Shown here: piece after piece, positions 50,736 to 61,454 of the stretch
How positions within the stretch are numbered: the stretch's first letter is position 1
Layout: each line of letters opens with the position of its first letter
Assembly (NCBI GenBank): GCA_020081605.1
Contig: JAHREC010000049.1
Location: forward strand, 2,914,001 to 2,978,000
Length of the DNA stretch: 64,000 nucleotides
DNA from: Albifimbria verrucaria
Lineage: Eukaryota > Ascomycota > Sordariomycetes > Hypocreales > Stachybotryaceae
Direction of reading: 5' to 3'
Position numbers and translations under genes: made by a program
Notes under the pieces: generated by a model
Databases searched by the model: none
What the model saw: only the letters and a program-made list of their open reading frames with translations
Told to the model about the DNA's origin: nothing

Positions 50736-53700
50736 TTACACATCCTCTTCCTCCCCTCCTGCTTCTTCCTCTTCCTCTTCTTGTTCCTCCTCCTCCTCGC
50801 TATAATTCCAATCAAGCATCATTTGACAAATCTCCATTAGTCTCGCATCATTCGGCGTACCACCCAATGGATACTTCTCCACCACATCGGCCTGAGCTTT
50901 GAACAATGATTTCATGACTTTGCTAAATTTTTCCCCAGGTAAAGTTATGATTTCCTCGGGAATCTGTGATCTCATACAATCGTAAAGCTTAAACAGACCA
51001 ACTACGCCTCTCTTTTTCACAATGAAGGCCATTAGCTTGCAATTTTTCTCCACGAACGTTGCTCGAATGATCGACTCATCAATTTGGAAGGGAATTTGTG
51101 CATGGCTTATAGCAAGTCCCATTATATCTGAACCGTGGTTCATATTCTTTGTCGTAGCAACGATGACCTTGGTGTCAAAGTTGACCTTGCCAGAAGAATC
51201 CCAAATGGCCAAGAATGTGTCCACGTCCACTTCGGCCGCCGCGACTGCTAGGATTTCTTGAGCGATTCCGACGTCAGAACCTCGATGGGAGAACAGCAAT
51301 TTGATACCATGTAAGCAGGCCTTTTCGTTTCTTATAACAGCTTTAATGAGATCCTCATTAATTTGAAGTTCCGGCCTTCGGGTATCTAAAAGTAAGTTGA
51401 GCATCCATGCCTCCTCGGTATCTGGGTCTGGGACACCGAGTCCTTTTAAAATGACACGCTCAGTGAGCTGTATTTTTGAACTCTCGATTGCGAAGACAGC
51501 GTTCCAAAACTTTACGTCAGTAAACAAGTATCTGAGTGCATATAGGAGTGTATCCTCGTTGATACACAAATCACCTCGATGCATAACGAGCAGAGTCGCT
51601 CTTTCGTCCTTGCTGTCGATGGCGGTACGTATATGTGCATTTGTTACTGAGATTATCCTTCTGCCCAGCTGGAAGAAGCTGGCCACGCCTTCCAGTAAGC
51701 CCAAATCTATCGCGAATTCAAAATTTGCTGTTGAAAACACCTCGTTCAACCCAAATCGGTCGACAAACATGTCCAGAATTTGAGAAGTCATTCTGGGGTT
51801 GGTGAAAGCCCACTTAACCACAATATCTGAAAGCTCGAGTCTAGGCTCAGCTAAAAACACTTGCAACGCCTTTGCATTGAACGCCATTACTATCGAGACG
51901 TGAAAAGCTTCACGTCGCGATAGTTCTTCTTTCGCTCACTAACGATAAGATCCAGGAATTCGGCATCGTCTTCTAAGGATTTAAGATTATCTAACGTCAG
52001 TTTTGTCAGAGGCAAACCAAGCTTCAATAAACATGAGAATGTTTCGAAACTGCCGCTATGAATAGCATCTACCAGTGGTGACTTGATGGGCGAACACTCT
52101 TCATCTTTTATCCTGATGTTCTGTAACGACTGGAGAATATCCTCTGTATACCCATCGGCGTACACGGCTCTAAATAGAGGACTTTCATACTGCTGCATGG
52201 CGAAAAGGTCATCTATGATAGTCCAAAGCCCATAGACAGCGGCAATTGTCAAGGGAGGCACGTCCGCCGACCCAGCAGAGTATTGAATTTGTATTTCGGC
52301 TTCACTCGCACCTATATATCCCCACCATGCTTGCAAGACTGATGAGTTTGCAGTAAAAAACTTAACGTGTGAACTCTGAAGAGTAAACTCCTTTTGTGCC
52401 ATCCGAGCATGATATGGCCAGTAATCGCAAGCGTATTCAAGAAGATGACCAGAAGACTGAGCAGACTTACTGCTTTCGGGAAGATGCCAAATTATTTCAT
52501 CTAGACATCGATACGATAGGTCAGCGTGAAGTTTTTTATCATTCTTGCCATATCGAGCGTCAAGTCTATTGTAAATAAATTCCCTTGCTGTCTGATGTAG
52601 GAGTGTTACTTGTTCGGTTGCAGCTTCACATAAGTAAGTGCGAGAGATGACAGCGAAGAATTGTAGATCGCCTATGCGTTCACGCATGAACTGAACGCGT
52701 GTTTTCTCATCTTCCTCGGTGTCAAGTTGGCACGCCTCCGAGAGCTCGAGGAGCGTCATGGGACGTTTTGCTGCAGCAATGAAGCCCAGTATACGCTGGT
52801 AACTGTTCATGTCCTCTTCTGATGACTTGAGGAGCGATTCGAACAAGTTTGTGTAAAGTGAATCAAGGCCTTTGGGAAGTCTCTTTAGATGTTTGACGGC
52901 ATTCCATGAAGACAATGTTTGTAAATCTTGGTATGCAAAGCCAACCCAGAGAAACGTGCCTTCAGCTTGTAATTCGAGTATATTTATGAGTTCTTCTTTA
53001 GTGGAAGATGGATAATTCTTAGCCTCGGAAAGTTTCTGTATCGCATGATGAATATATTTCTGGATTGCCTGCCCAAGTTGCGGATATGAGGCCAAGTCTA
53101 GATCCAAGAAATTACCTAGTTGGTGACGAATTTCAGGATACGGCCGACTCAATAACAGCACGCTCAATCTTATCTGCGAGCTCGATTGTCTGAAAATCTC
53201 TTGGATCTGACGATAGAGCATGCTTTGTGACTCTCTGGGGCATTCATCTATCGCATCTATAATGCAAAAGATGTGCCTGTCATCCTGAAGTGTAACAACT
53301 TCCATCAATAACTGCCACAAATGATAAAAACCATTGAATAAGCTGTCGCCTAGACGCCTATGCTTTTCTCGAATTGACTTCAGTAGAAGTTGCGGGTAAG
53401 TTTGGAACAGATGCCCTAGCAATCCTCGCATGATAGACACCAGGTTGCTTCTCGCTTCATATTTGGAGTCACATAGAAAATATGTTAGACATTTCCTTGT
53501 GTCATTTTCGAAGCGAGCCGACAAGCGGTCTATGAGATATGTGGCGATTGTAGATTTGCCTTGACCGGGGTTCCCGTGTAGCCACAATATATTGGGTGGT
53601 GCACTGTTGCGTGCTTGGTTGCTTGCCTCTGGGTTCAACCATGTGGTAAGCTCATCAGTATCAAGAACCCAATCACAGGTGCCGTCGACATAACCGCCTG

Positions 53701-54047
53701 TCTGATCCTTACGAGCTTCTCGTTGAATAGACGGTATAGTAAGGAGGTCTGTGAATAAGTCTCTCAAGAATTTGGCACCTTCTTCTAACCCGCTAGACTC
53801 CGAAGTACCTGTTGGGCACTGTTAGCCTGTATAACTAACGATAGAGTAGCGGGCTAGGGATTCCGACCGAAATAAATATTATTTGCATTATACTGGGCGC
53901 CAGAACCTGTGTTTGCATATTCCCTCCTTGATTGGTATTGACATTCTGAGAGCCTTCACCTATATTTCGATAAGTGCTAAGAGGCACATGGCGTGCGGTG
54001 TTTCTAAAGTCAGAGGTGCCATTGGGAGATGCTGGCCGCTTCATCAT
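50736..54047 (-). CDS. NLR-like NACHT protein with N-terminal amyloid-type motif and C-terminal repeats
   Basis: A fungal NOD-like receptor candidate. The N-terminus (ATG 54047, MMKRPASPNGTSDF) carries an Asn/Gly/Gln-rich motif: GEGSQNVNTNQGGNM, then NTGSGAQYNANNIYF at 53868-53913. An intron (53809-53867) leads into TSESSGLEEGAKFLRDLFTD. The NACHT domain follows: Walker A in LWLHGNPGQGKSTIATYLID (about 53570) and Walker B in HIFCIIDAIDECPRESQS, then VLLLSRPYPEIR and GTFLWVGFAYQDLQ. After an ankyrin-like stretch comes a region of degenerate repeats of about 35-40 residues (LCINEDTLLYALRY, IQLTERVILKGL, LQINEDLIKAVIRN, FQIDESIIRATFVE). The protein ends in an acidic tail (EEEEEQEEEEEEAGGEEEDV). 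Shifts at about 51903 (A4) and 53912 (T3) divide it; each is repaired by one base. Total is about 1,070 residues. It is divergent from the SesA gene, 326 nt away. Confidence 0.88.
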
Positions 54048-54373
54048 GGCGAACGGTTGCGACTTGAACACAGGAAATGTATAAAATCGAGGGTCTGGGC
54101 TGCTTCGGTCTCATCGCCACATAGGAATATATGTTGACAAATCTTCGACAGCGTGCTTGATTGGTCAGTCGAAGCGGAAATCTCCTTTGGAAATCAGGGT
54201 CAACCAACAAACAGCTGAACAACCCCGGCCCCATCTCTCTCTCTCCACGTAGGCAACCGCGGCACTGTCACATACGCCGTATATCTACTTTCTCTTGAGA
54301 TACCTTGAAGATCCCGCTGGCTTTCCACCCTTATCGACCGATCTCTCATTCACACAGAAGGGTTGTCAACAAT
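54048..54373. promoter_or_regulatory. Short divergent promoter shared by the NLR and SesA genes
   Basis: Only 326 nt separate the two start codons, so both promoters must lie here. The plus strand holds a CT-rich tract (CATCTCTCTCTCTCCACG, about 54231-54248) and GCCGTATATCTACTTTCTC near 54274, before the SesA start. The arrangement would allow co-regulation. Confidence 0.5.
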
Positions 54374-54981
54374 ATGTCAGGATTTGAGGTTTTTGGTGCT
54401 GTTACGGGTGTCATTACCGTCATAGAGGCTGCGATTGAAATAAGGCAGAGTCTTGTTAATGCCTGCAACGCCCCTCAAGCATTCACGGAGGTTGGCAATA
54501 AGCTTCCCTCGTGCGAAATGTTCTCCGTACGATCGAGGAGGCGGCCAGACAGGCAAACAACGAAAATTATGGCACAAACCTCATCCCTCTTGTCAATGAC
54601 TGCAAGTCCAAGGCTGAGCAAATAATCGGTATCTTGCGGCAATCCATGTCAACGGTCCAAGAATTTGGGTTCCAGCGGTTCATGCTAGCAATGAAGCAAT
54701 CCCAACTAAACGCCTTGTTGGAGGCGTTGATGAAGGACATATACCTTCTCGCCGCTCATAACACCATCTGTGGAGCACCTCAAGCACGAGCAGATGAGGT
54801 GTTGAACTCCATACGCAATCTAATCGCGGCACATGAACAGGCCAGCAATAAAGGGCCGACTTATAACAATTGGAATGGCACACAAACGATCAACAATGGG
54901 CCAGACAACTCAAGCTATCACAACACAGGAACTGGCCAGATCTATGTTGGACAAACGATGAACTTCGGTTCCAATCACTAA
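54374..54981 (+). CDS. SesA-domain protein with C-terminal amyloid-type motif
   Basis: Candidate cell-death effector partner of the adjacent NLR. ATG 54374 gives MSGFEVFGAVTGVITVIEAA, the start of the SesA-type N-terminal domain found on fungal NACHT/P-loop proteins and on stand-alone effectors. The helical domain continues RNVLRTIEEAARQANNEN, LVNDCKSKAEQIIGILRQSM and FMLAMKQSQLNALLEALMKD. The last 45 residues are Asn/Gly/Thr/Gln-rich: GPTYNNWNGTQTINNG, then NTGTGQIYVGQTMNFG (54922-54969), ending SNH. This tail resembles the motif at the NLR's N-terminus. A single base is missing in the CCC at 54506-54508. The protein is about 200 residues and has no signal peptide or further domain, as expected of stand-alone SesA effectors. 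Cell-death activity is inferred from family context. Confidence 0.85.
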
Positions 54982-56098
54982 CTGGTTTTCAACAAGTGGT
55001 AGTGTCTAGCCAAAAGGAACACAGAACTCGGATCATGGTAAACCTGTGACAATTGAGGAGATGATGATAAAGCACGGAGCCACTAATCGCATGTTTGCTA
55101 CTAGGTCTTGCAGCAAGCCTGACTAAGAACCGCGAACGAATGCCTGGAGAACTTTAGAAACTAGTCATGAGTGAATACATACAATTAGCTGTTGAGCTCC
55201 GCTCGACAGGGGTATTGGCTTCATCAACCTGGACAGAGCCCTTTCAAAAGGAGGCTTTGGGTTCGGACCATGCTTGCGCCTTGGAGCGGCAAGGGATGTG
55301 GAACTTGACTTCTTCGCCGGCGGCACTGCTATACTAGCTGTTACTTATTCTTCGTAAGTGTTTGAAGTTGTGATGCGGATTGTGGCAATAGAGTGTGCTC
55401 ACTCAAAGACTTGACATAACGGTTAAATGTAGGAGCTTAACATCGTAAGGACTACGAACGTGTTGTTATTCAGCCACTAAGTCTGTGCAATGATACAAAT
55501 ATGACTCTAATTGGTTTACGGAGACATCTCCTACCATGATTGTCAATTCATCCATGTTTCTAACCCATGAGGCTAGGAAAGATCTCATAAGTCGGCGGGC
55601 TGAACTAACCTGCAGTATATGAAGGGAACATGATTTTAGGAAGATCAGCTGCAATGAAAGTCTATGCAGAATATGAAGTGGCCTATGGGGAACTCTATGT
55701 GTCGTTGAATTGGACGAGAGCAACTCCGGCCGCCACGGGGCTAGACCGGGCCGGACTAGCAGCAGCGCGGTCCGGCCCCATTTATGCTCCGCCAGTGCCA
55801 TAATGTGCGTGAACCTCGACCAGGGGATATCACTGGACTAGAAAGAGTTCTGTATTCATCTCTACGAGTCTTGTATGACAGTCTAATTTGTATGTATTTG
55901 GGCTATGCCTCGATACATAGCGAACCTAGTCTGCACAGGTTGATAGCGTAGCTATCACATCAAAACTGGCACTTATCCAACCGCCAGGATACGCACAGCT
56001 CTCGACATTGTACTTGCTGATCTCTACCTATCATCACATAGCTGGCCGTATGCCCAGAGGAGTTATCTTGAGTTGCCTGGGTGGCCCTTATACCTTCC
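54982..56098. other. Intergenic region between SesA and Ifi6/16-like genes
   Basis: About 1.1 kb without a gene that I can support. A 111-codon minus-strand frame at 55466-55801 has no family resemblance. Confidence 0.5.
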
Positions 56099-56563
56099 CT
56101 ATCGCTTCAACAACGCCCCAACAGCAGGCATAGCAGCCACAGCAACTCCAAGGCCCTGGGCCATGCCGTTAACCACAGCAACTCCGTACCCACCAGCCCC
56201 AGCACTGGTCAGAGTAGCGAAGAGGCTGCTGGGCACAACGGCGGATCCGATGCCGCTCTGTACACAGGCAGCCATCGATCCTAGCATCATGTCATTAGCG
56301 CCCGTTCTGGAGTATTTCACATAGGCAGAACATGTATATGGCATCGAAACTCACCAGCCACAACTCCACTGGTTCCAAATCCTACAGTCGCCAGAACTGG
56401 CGCCGTGATAATGGCTGGTGCGGCCACAACTGCGATACCTGTGCCGATACATGCTGCCGCAATAGGGTGCTTGCCAAACTAGATGATCTTGTCAGTACAT
56501 ATCAAATAAGAAATTAAGAAGCCTACATACAAAGCCTGCGGAAAAGAACCCTCCACCGGCCAT
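56099..56563 (-). CDS. Interferon-induced 6-16 (ISG12/Ifi6) family small membrane protein
   Basis: Small, Gly/Ala-rich membrane protein of the Ifi-6-16 family, whose animal members act at mitochondria or the ER in cell-death and antiviral responses. Three exons are clear: MAGGGFFSAGF (ATG 56563), an intron at 56479-56530, FGKHPIAAACIGTGIAVVAA and ITAPVLATVGFGTSGVVAG, an intron at 56281-56354, then SMAACVQSGIGSAVVPSSLF, ATLTSAGAGGYGVAVVNGMA and VGALLKR. The core VGFGTSGVVAGSMAACVQS is the family's most conserved stretch. The total is about 112 residues with two to three hydrophobic segments. No frame shift is needed. It lies next to the NLR/SesA pair, which hints at a shared process; that is inference. 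The longer open frame at 56479-57024 overlaps its leader and is not a gene. Confidence 0.82.
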
Positions 56564-57140
56564 GGCTTAATTTGCAGAGAGGTAAGTCCTTGGCGAAAGT
56601 CTTGCGTATACGCTACCCGTGTCGTTTGGACGTAGTAAGTGGTTGCTTCCTTTCTAGCTACACAGGATGACAGATTGAGGGACAAAATCGATCCTCCATG
56701 CCCTACTTTTGAAGGGAGACGAGGCTGCGCAAACAGGACTGAATCAGGCAGATATGCATATTTGTTGTTGGTAGGCCCCATGTGGTAGGCCTCCAGAGAC
56801 AACTCGGCGGCTAACTGCGCAGATGGTCGCCTCCAGTTGGCCAGGCTGATTTGATACAGAACCAACACCCTTTTCTCACCAATTGCCATTAGTATTTTCA
56901 ACTCAAATGCGGAAGCTGTACACTTTATCATTCTATGCATGGGGCAAGGGCTCTGTTTAGCCCATCTGCAGGATATAGTCACTTTGTTAGTCCTAGACAC
57001 ATCACCAACACTTGGCACGCACAAATCCGTCCATCAAAGGCAGTTTCTCAATTTCTCTCGCTGATGATACATAAAACCCCATTTCATGCCCGATGCAGTA
57101 ACAACGAATACACGTTTTCCCAGTACAGTAACGTAACATT
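56564..57140. other. Intergenic spacer
   Basis: Upstream region of the Ifi6/16-like gene and 3' UTR of CWC22. No gene is visible. Confidence 0.45.
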
Positions 57141-59695
57141 TCACCTAACTCCCCGTCTTCCCTTCTTCGTCGGCGGCGGCGACCTCGAGACGCTGTCGCT
57201 GTACCGTCTGCGCTTTGGTGGGTTGGGGCTCGGCGAGCGAGGCTGGCCGCTTCCGCTTGGCCCGTCGAACGCATCCATCCTGCCGCCGCGTGGCGCACGT
57301 CGAGGCGGTGGGCTTGGCGATCGTGAGTAGGATGCGCTTCTGGGTCCTCGACGAGGTGGAGGAGACAAGCTATCTTGCCTGGGTCCCCGTCGGGGTGGGG
57401 GCGATCTCGAGTCGTATGAAGGTGAGCGGCTGTCTTTCCTACCACCCTTTTGTGGACCACTGCGCACAGAAGAACTGTTCCTCCTCTTCTTGTACGAATC
57501 AGCACTAGCATCCCGAGCACGACCGCGCCTGGGCGGGCTGGCAGATTCATCCTTTCTTCGTCGAGGAGGCGGCGACGGAGAGCGGCTGTAAGAGCTGTAG
57601 GAGCCGCTACGGGCTCGCGCACGACCAGCCCTTGGTGGCGGCGATCGCGACACACTGCCGCTAGCAGCCCGTCGCGCGCGGGGTGGTGGGCTCGCCGAGT
57701 ACGACCCGCGGTTACCTCCGCGTTCGCTAGGGGTTACAGACCGGGAGTACGATCTTGAGCGAGAGCGGGAGTAAGAGTAAGAACGGCCCCTGCCCTTCCT
57801 GGGCGGTGATCCTGATCGTGTACGCGAACGGCCGCGATCAACAGCTCGTCGAGGAGAGCGAGACCGTGACCTAGACCGCGAAGAATAAGAGGAGCCGGTG
57901 TAAGAAGAGTAGCTAGAAACAGAATCCGAGTCGGAGTCGTGTGCAGCAGCAGGTGCAGGGAGGGTAGGCTTGGGCATGTTCTGCAGGTATTCTCTCATCT
58001 CCTCGGTAAGCGCACCCATACCGATACTGGTAAAGTAGTTGATGGAGAATCTGATGTTGCGGGCGTTGTCCTTGGGGAAAATGCCCTCGAGGTTAGGACG
58101 CAGCATCTCATCAGTCATGCGTGCCTTGAGCTTCGGCATGCCAATCTCCTCAGCAATGTTCTGGAAAAGAATCTTGATAAAGATACGACTGCTCGAGGTC
58201 GTCTCGTCCTCGTTCAGGTGGATCACGGACAGGCAGTGCCAGCCGAGGGCGTCAGAGGCGAACATGTGTCCAAACAACATGGCAATGTTGCGGAGCTTGT
58301 TGTTCTCGTAACGGTGAATGGTCTCGTAGTACTTTGCAAACGCCTGCTCGAATAGATCGCACCACAGACGGTTGATCTTGGAGAAGCGCTCACCGATCAG
58401 ACCAAAGAACTTGGTATAGGTCTTCTCCTGTGAGCAACACTCCACGATCATAGAGGAAGCTCTGGTTCCTGGCCGGCTGGGAGGTTGATCTTCATGAGCT
58501 TGTGCACAGCTTCCTCAGGGTCCGCACTCGACATAATGGTCAGGTAGATGGTTCTTCGAAGTTTCACCAGGTCGGCGTTGGACTGGTCCTTGATCTCCAT
58601 AGCCTTCGTCTCGGTGTCCTCCTCCTCTTCGGAGCTCTCGTCTTCATCCTCATCGTCGTCATCGTCATCGTAGTCGCTTCCCTCGCCCAAAATCTCCGAC
58701 TTTAGCTTCTTGTAAGCTTCTTCGTGCTCCTCCCATTCAGGGTCGAACTTGAAGATGTTGAGACCATCCTGAACGTCAATCTCGCCGTCCAGCTCGACTC
58801 CGTGAGTGATCTGATCCTCCTCCTCGACCAGGTCCAGCTCCTCCTTGATAGCAGGGTTGTCCTTGAACTTGTCCTTGCGCACCTGGAACAGCACCTCAAT
58901 CATGTACTGCGTACGCTTATCAATATCGGCCTCGTGGAGGATGTTTCGGAACTGATCAAACACGACCATGGCGATAGACGGCTGCATCTCCTCCAGGTAC
59001 TGGCCAACCTCTCGGCAGAAGCCAACGGCAATCTCGACACTGTCGTCGGTCGGCTTGTGTAGCAGCAACAGCAGGATCTGACCGGCCAGCATCTCGTGCT
59101 GAACCTGCTGGTTGATCAGGTGGGCGAGGAAGGTCGTCGAAGAGAGGCAAACGGCTTTGTCGTTTCGCTTGAAGCCCTTACGGAACTGCATTACCAGGCG
59201 CTTGACAAGAAGCTCTCCAACCTGGGGCAGCTTGGTGTTGACAATGGCAGCCATGGCGGCATAGATGGGGGTGAAGGGCAAACTGGCAGCCTGGGCCTTC
59301 ATGATGGAGCGGCAGAACAGACCCCTGCCACGGATGAGGTTCTCGCCGAACAGCTCGGGGACGATATGCTTGATGTTGGCAGTGTTGACCTTGTTGATCA
59401 GACCATTGATACTCTTCTTGAGCGCCTCCCAAGCCATGCGCTGGTACTCCTTGCTGGTCTTGTCGGTGATCTGGGCCTGTAGCGCCCTCAGCCTCGCGGG
59501 GGATGTATGTGCCGCCAGATCGCATGTTGAGCAGCTTCTCGTACTCTGCCTTGGCCGCGGCCTGCTTCTCCTCCTCAGTTCGAACGGGCGCGGCGGGAGG
59601 CGGCGGCGAGCGCGCTCTCGCGGGGCGGTACGAGTCGCCGCCATCGCGTTGTCCCCACGGTCGCGACGGGGAATGTCGACTTCGGCCGACGCCAT
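57141..59695 (-). CDS. CWC22: Pre-mRNA-splicing factor CWC22 (MIF4G + MA3 + RS tail)
   Basis: Spliceosome component that recruits eIF4A3 in organisms with an exon junction complex and is needed for the first splicing step. ATG 59695 gives [14 protein letters not shown]. Near residue 65 lie [16 protein letters not shown] and [20 protein letters not shown]. The MIF4G domain then shows [40 protein letters not shown] and [20 protein letters not shown]. An acidic linker ([20 protein letters not shown]) precedes the MA3 domain ([59 protein letters not shown]). The tail is a long Ser/Arg/Pro-rich RS-like region with many SPPPRR units, ending KKGRRGVR. One-base shifts near 58447 and 59495 and about 59650 are taken as missing bases. 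No intron is needed. Confidence 0.93.
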
Positions 59696-60279
59696 GGTGC
59701 GGGAGGTTGCGCGCGCCTCGACGGTGCTCTGTGCAGGTTGGTGTATCCGAGATATTGGGGAGAGGGCCGCAAGATGGGATCGAGATGGTTGGGAAAACCA
59801 AGTCTGCGCACGCGGTGATGGTTTCTTGTTCTACTGCATGGTTGGAAAGGCTGGCTCGCTGCAGGTAGGCAGGAAAAAATCTGTGCACGGACCAGCCACG
59901 GCTCCCAGGTACCTCCAGGTAGCCGCCGTCATACCAGCTTTGCCTTTTCCCTTGCTACTCCTGCGCCCCTGCACTGTAGCCGCCAATCCCTGGTACCTTG
60001 GCAGTACAAGCCATCCGTTGTAGAGCCTTGGATCCCCTACGGAAAAGGGCCCAAGGTACCTTATCGGGAAGAGCTGCACCCAGAATTCGCGACTCTGATC
60101 TGGTCGACGTGGAAGCATCGCTTGCTTCCCTGAATCTGAGTCTCGACCTCGACCAACCTACCTTGACTCTCCACGCACGCGCCCCAACCTTCACCGTCCG
60201 TGTCCCTTCTTTTCTACTCTCCCACGCTCCTTTGCATCAATACATCTCTTGCATTTCTGCACCAGCATTCTCCTCGACA
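59696..60279. promoter_or_regulatory. Divergent promoter region between CWC22 and DPM2
   Basis: About 580 nt between two divergent starts. It includes GTACC-rich segments (CAGGTACCTCCAGGTAG at 59907-59923; AAGGTACC near 60055). The right half is pyrimidine-rich, as in DPM2's leader. Confidence 0.45.
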
Positions 60280-60698
60280 ATGGTAAGCCTCCCACCCTGC
60301 GCACTCCCCAACTCCTATAATCCATCCCTGCCCCGCGACCAACCGCCATGGCTAACCCATCCTCGCTCGCAGCTCGACCAACTCGTTGGCCTCGCCATGT
60401 TGGTGGCCGCCTCCGTCGTCTTCCTCTACTACTCCATCTGGACGCTTCTCATGGTTTGTTTCCCTTCCTCAGCTGCGATCCTACCAATCCCTGACTGACC
60501 GTTCCTGAACAGCCCTTCGTCGACGATGACCACACCCTCCACAGCTTCTTCCCTCCTCGCGTCTGGGCGATCCGCATTCCCGTTATTCTCATCCTTCTCG
60601 GCTCCGCGGTCGTTGGCTCTTTCCTCGGCATGGTCATGATTCGAAGCAACAAGAAGAAGGCGGCCAAGGCCAAGGCTGCTGCAAAGAAGAAGGCCTAA
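60280..60698 (+). CDS. DPM2: Dolichol-phosphate mannosyltransferase subunit 2
   Basis: Small ER membrane subunit that stabilises DPM synthase and supports dolichol-phosphate-mannose and GPI-anchor synthesis. Exon 1 consists only of the start codon: ATG 60280-60282 is followed directly by GTAAGC. After a 90-nt intron (60283-60372) exon 2 gives LDQLVGLAMLVAASVVFLYY and SIWTLLM. A second intron (60454-60512) leads to PFVDDDHTLHSFFPPRVWAI, RIPVILILLGSAVVGSFLGM and a Lys/Ala tail (SNKKKAAKAKAAAKKKA). The two hydrophobic helices and the FVD...H loop match the DPM2 family, and the length of about 90 residues is typical. The lysine tail could act as an ER retrieval signal. The frame is intact. Confidence 0.95.
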
Positions 60699-61454
60699 GG
60701 ACAGGCCTCCAAAAAGGCAATTCAAGGATATGCCTACTGCTTTCTCGCCAAAATTCCATGAGCTGTGTCACATGGTGATTGCCATCGACTATGTGGACTC
60801 GGTGGAAAATGCGAGATGCCTATATAAGGCCTCATGAACGAACTGGAGAGACGAGAGCAGCGGCTATTACGGCCAACGCTCGCGGGACGATTTAACTCAA
60901 AACTACCATATAATAGAACCAATCATGAAACACAAACCTGGATCAATTTTACATCCTTGCTCAGTGCATTGGACCGGATTACATTGTTGGGACTACTCGT
61001 GATCTTCCATATAAAGTGTTTGCACTGTGAGCAGAGAGCCACAAGGTCCACAAGCAGTCGGTCAAGATAGTATCAATCCGAAATGCCTATCGACCTCGTC
61101 AATATTCTATGCTCCCATCTCGGTCATGACACGCTGTGTTTCACTCCATGGACCAAACAATTATGTCACATATCAATATGCCAGCATACACCTATTCGTC
61201 GACAATTCATAACATCACATCACTTGGTTCTTTTTCATGTATTTTGTACGGTTTGTAATATTCATATATCGACAACCCGTCTCAAAACAATGGGGTGCCT
61301 TCTGGCAAACCCAACAATCAAGGACTACACCCGAAGTCGAAGGCGACAGTGACAGCAGTGAGCAGAACAATCAATAACCCCGTTCATAACTCGCTCCAAG
61401 ACCCATAACATGACGCCTCCAGTTCGTAAAGCCGTAGCCGTAGCCTGTCCGTGT
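60699..61454. other. Convergent spacer between DPM2 and the WD40/BCAS3-like gene
   Basis: AT-leaning sequence with both 3' flanks. No gene is visible. Confidence 0.45.

Noticed and set aside
50736..53767. Two separate genes, a NACHT protein and a downstream repeat protein
   Set aside because: The first ends at 51890 and the second's ATG lies only a few bases on, but the second frame is open upstream across the junction and one base in an A4 run (51903-51906) joins them. A one-gene model is simpler, though not proven.
55466..55801. A 111-codon minus-strand frame between the SesA and Ifi6/16-like genes
   Set aside because: No family resemblance and low-complexity Leu/Arg/His content; most likely chance.
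56479..57024. A 181-codon minus-strand open frame overlapping the Ifi6/16-like gene
   Set aside because: It runs through the first exon and leader of the Ifi6/16-like gene in another frame; that gene has consistent splice sites and family motifs, while this frame has none.
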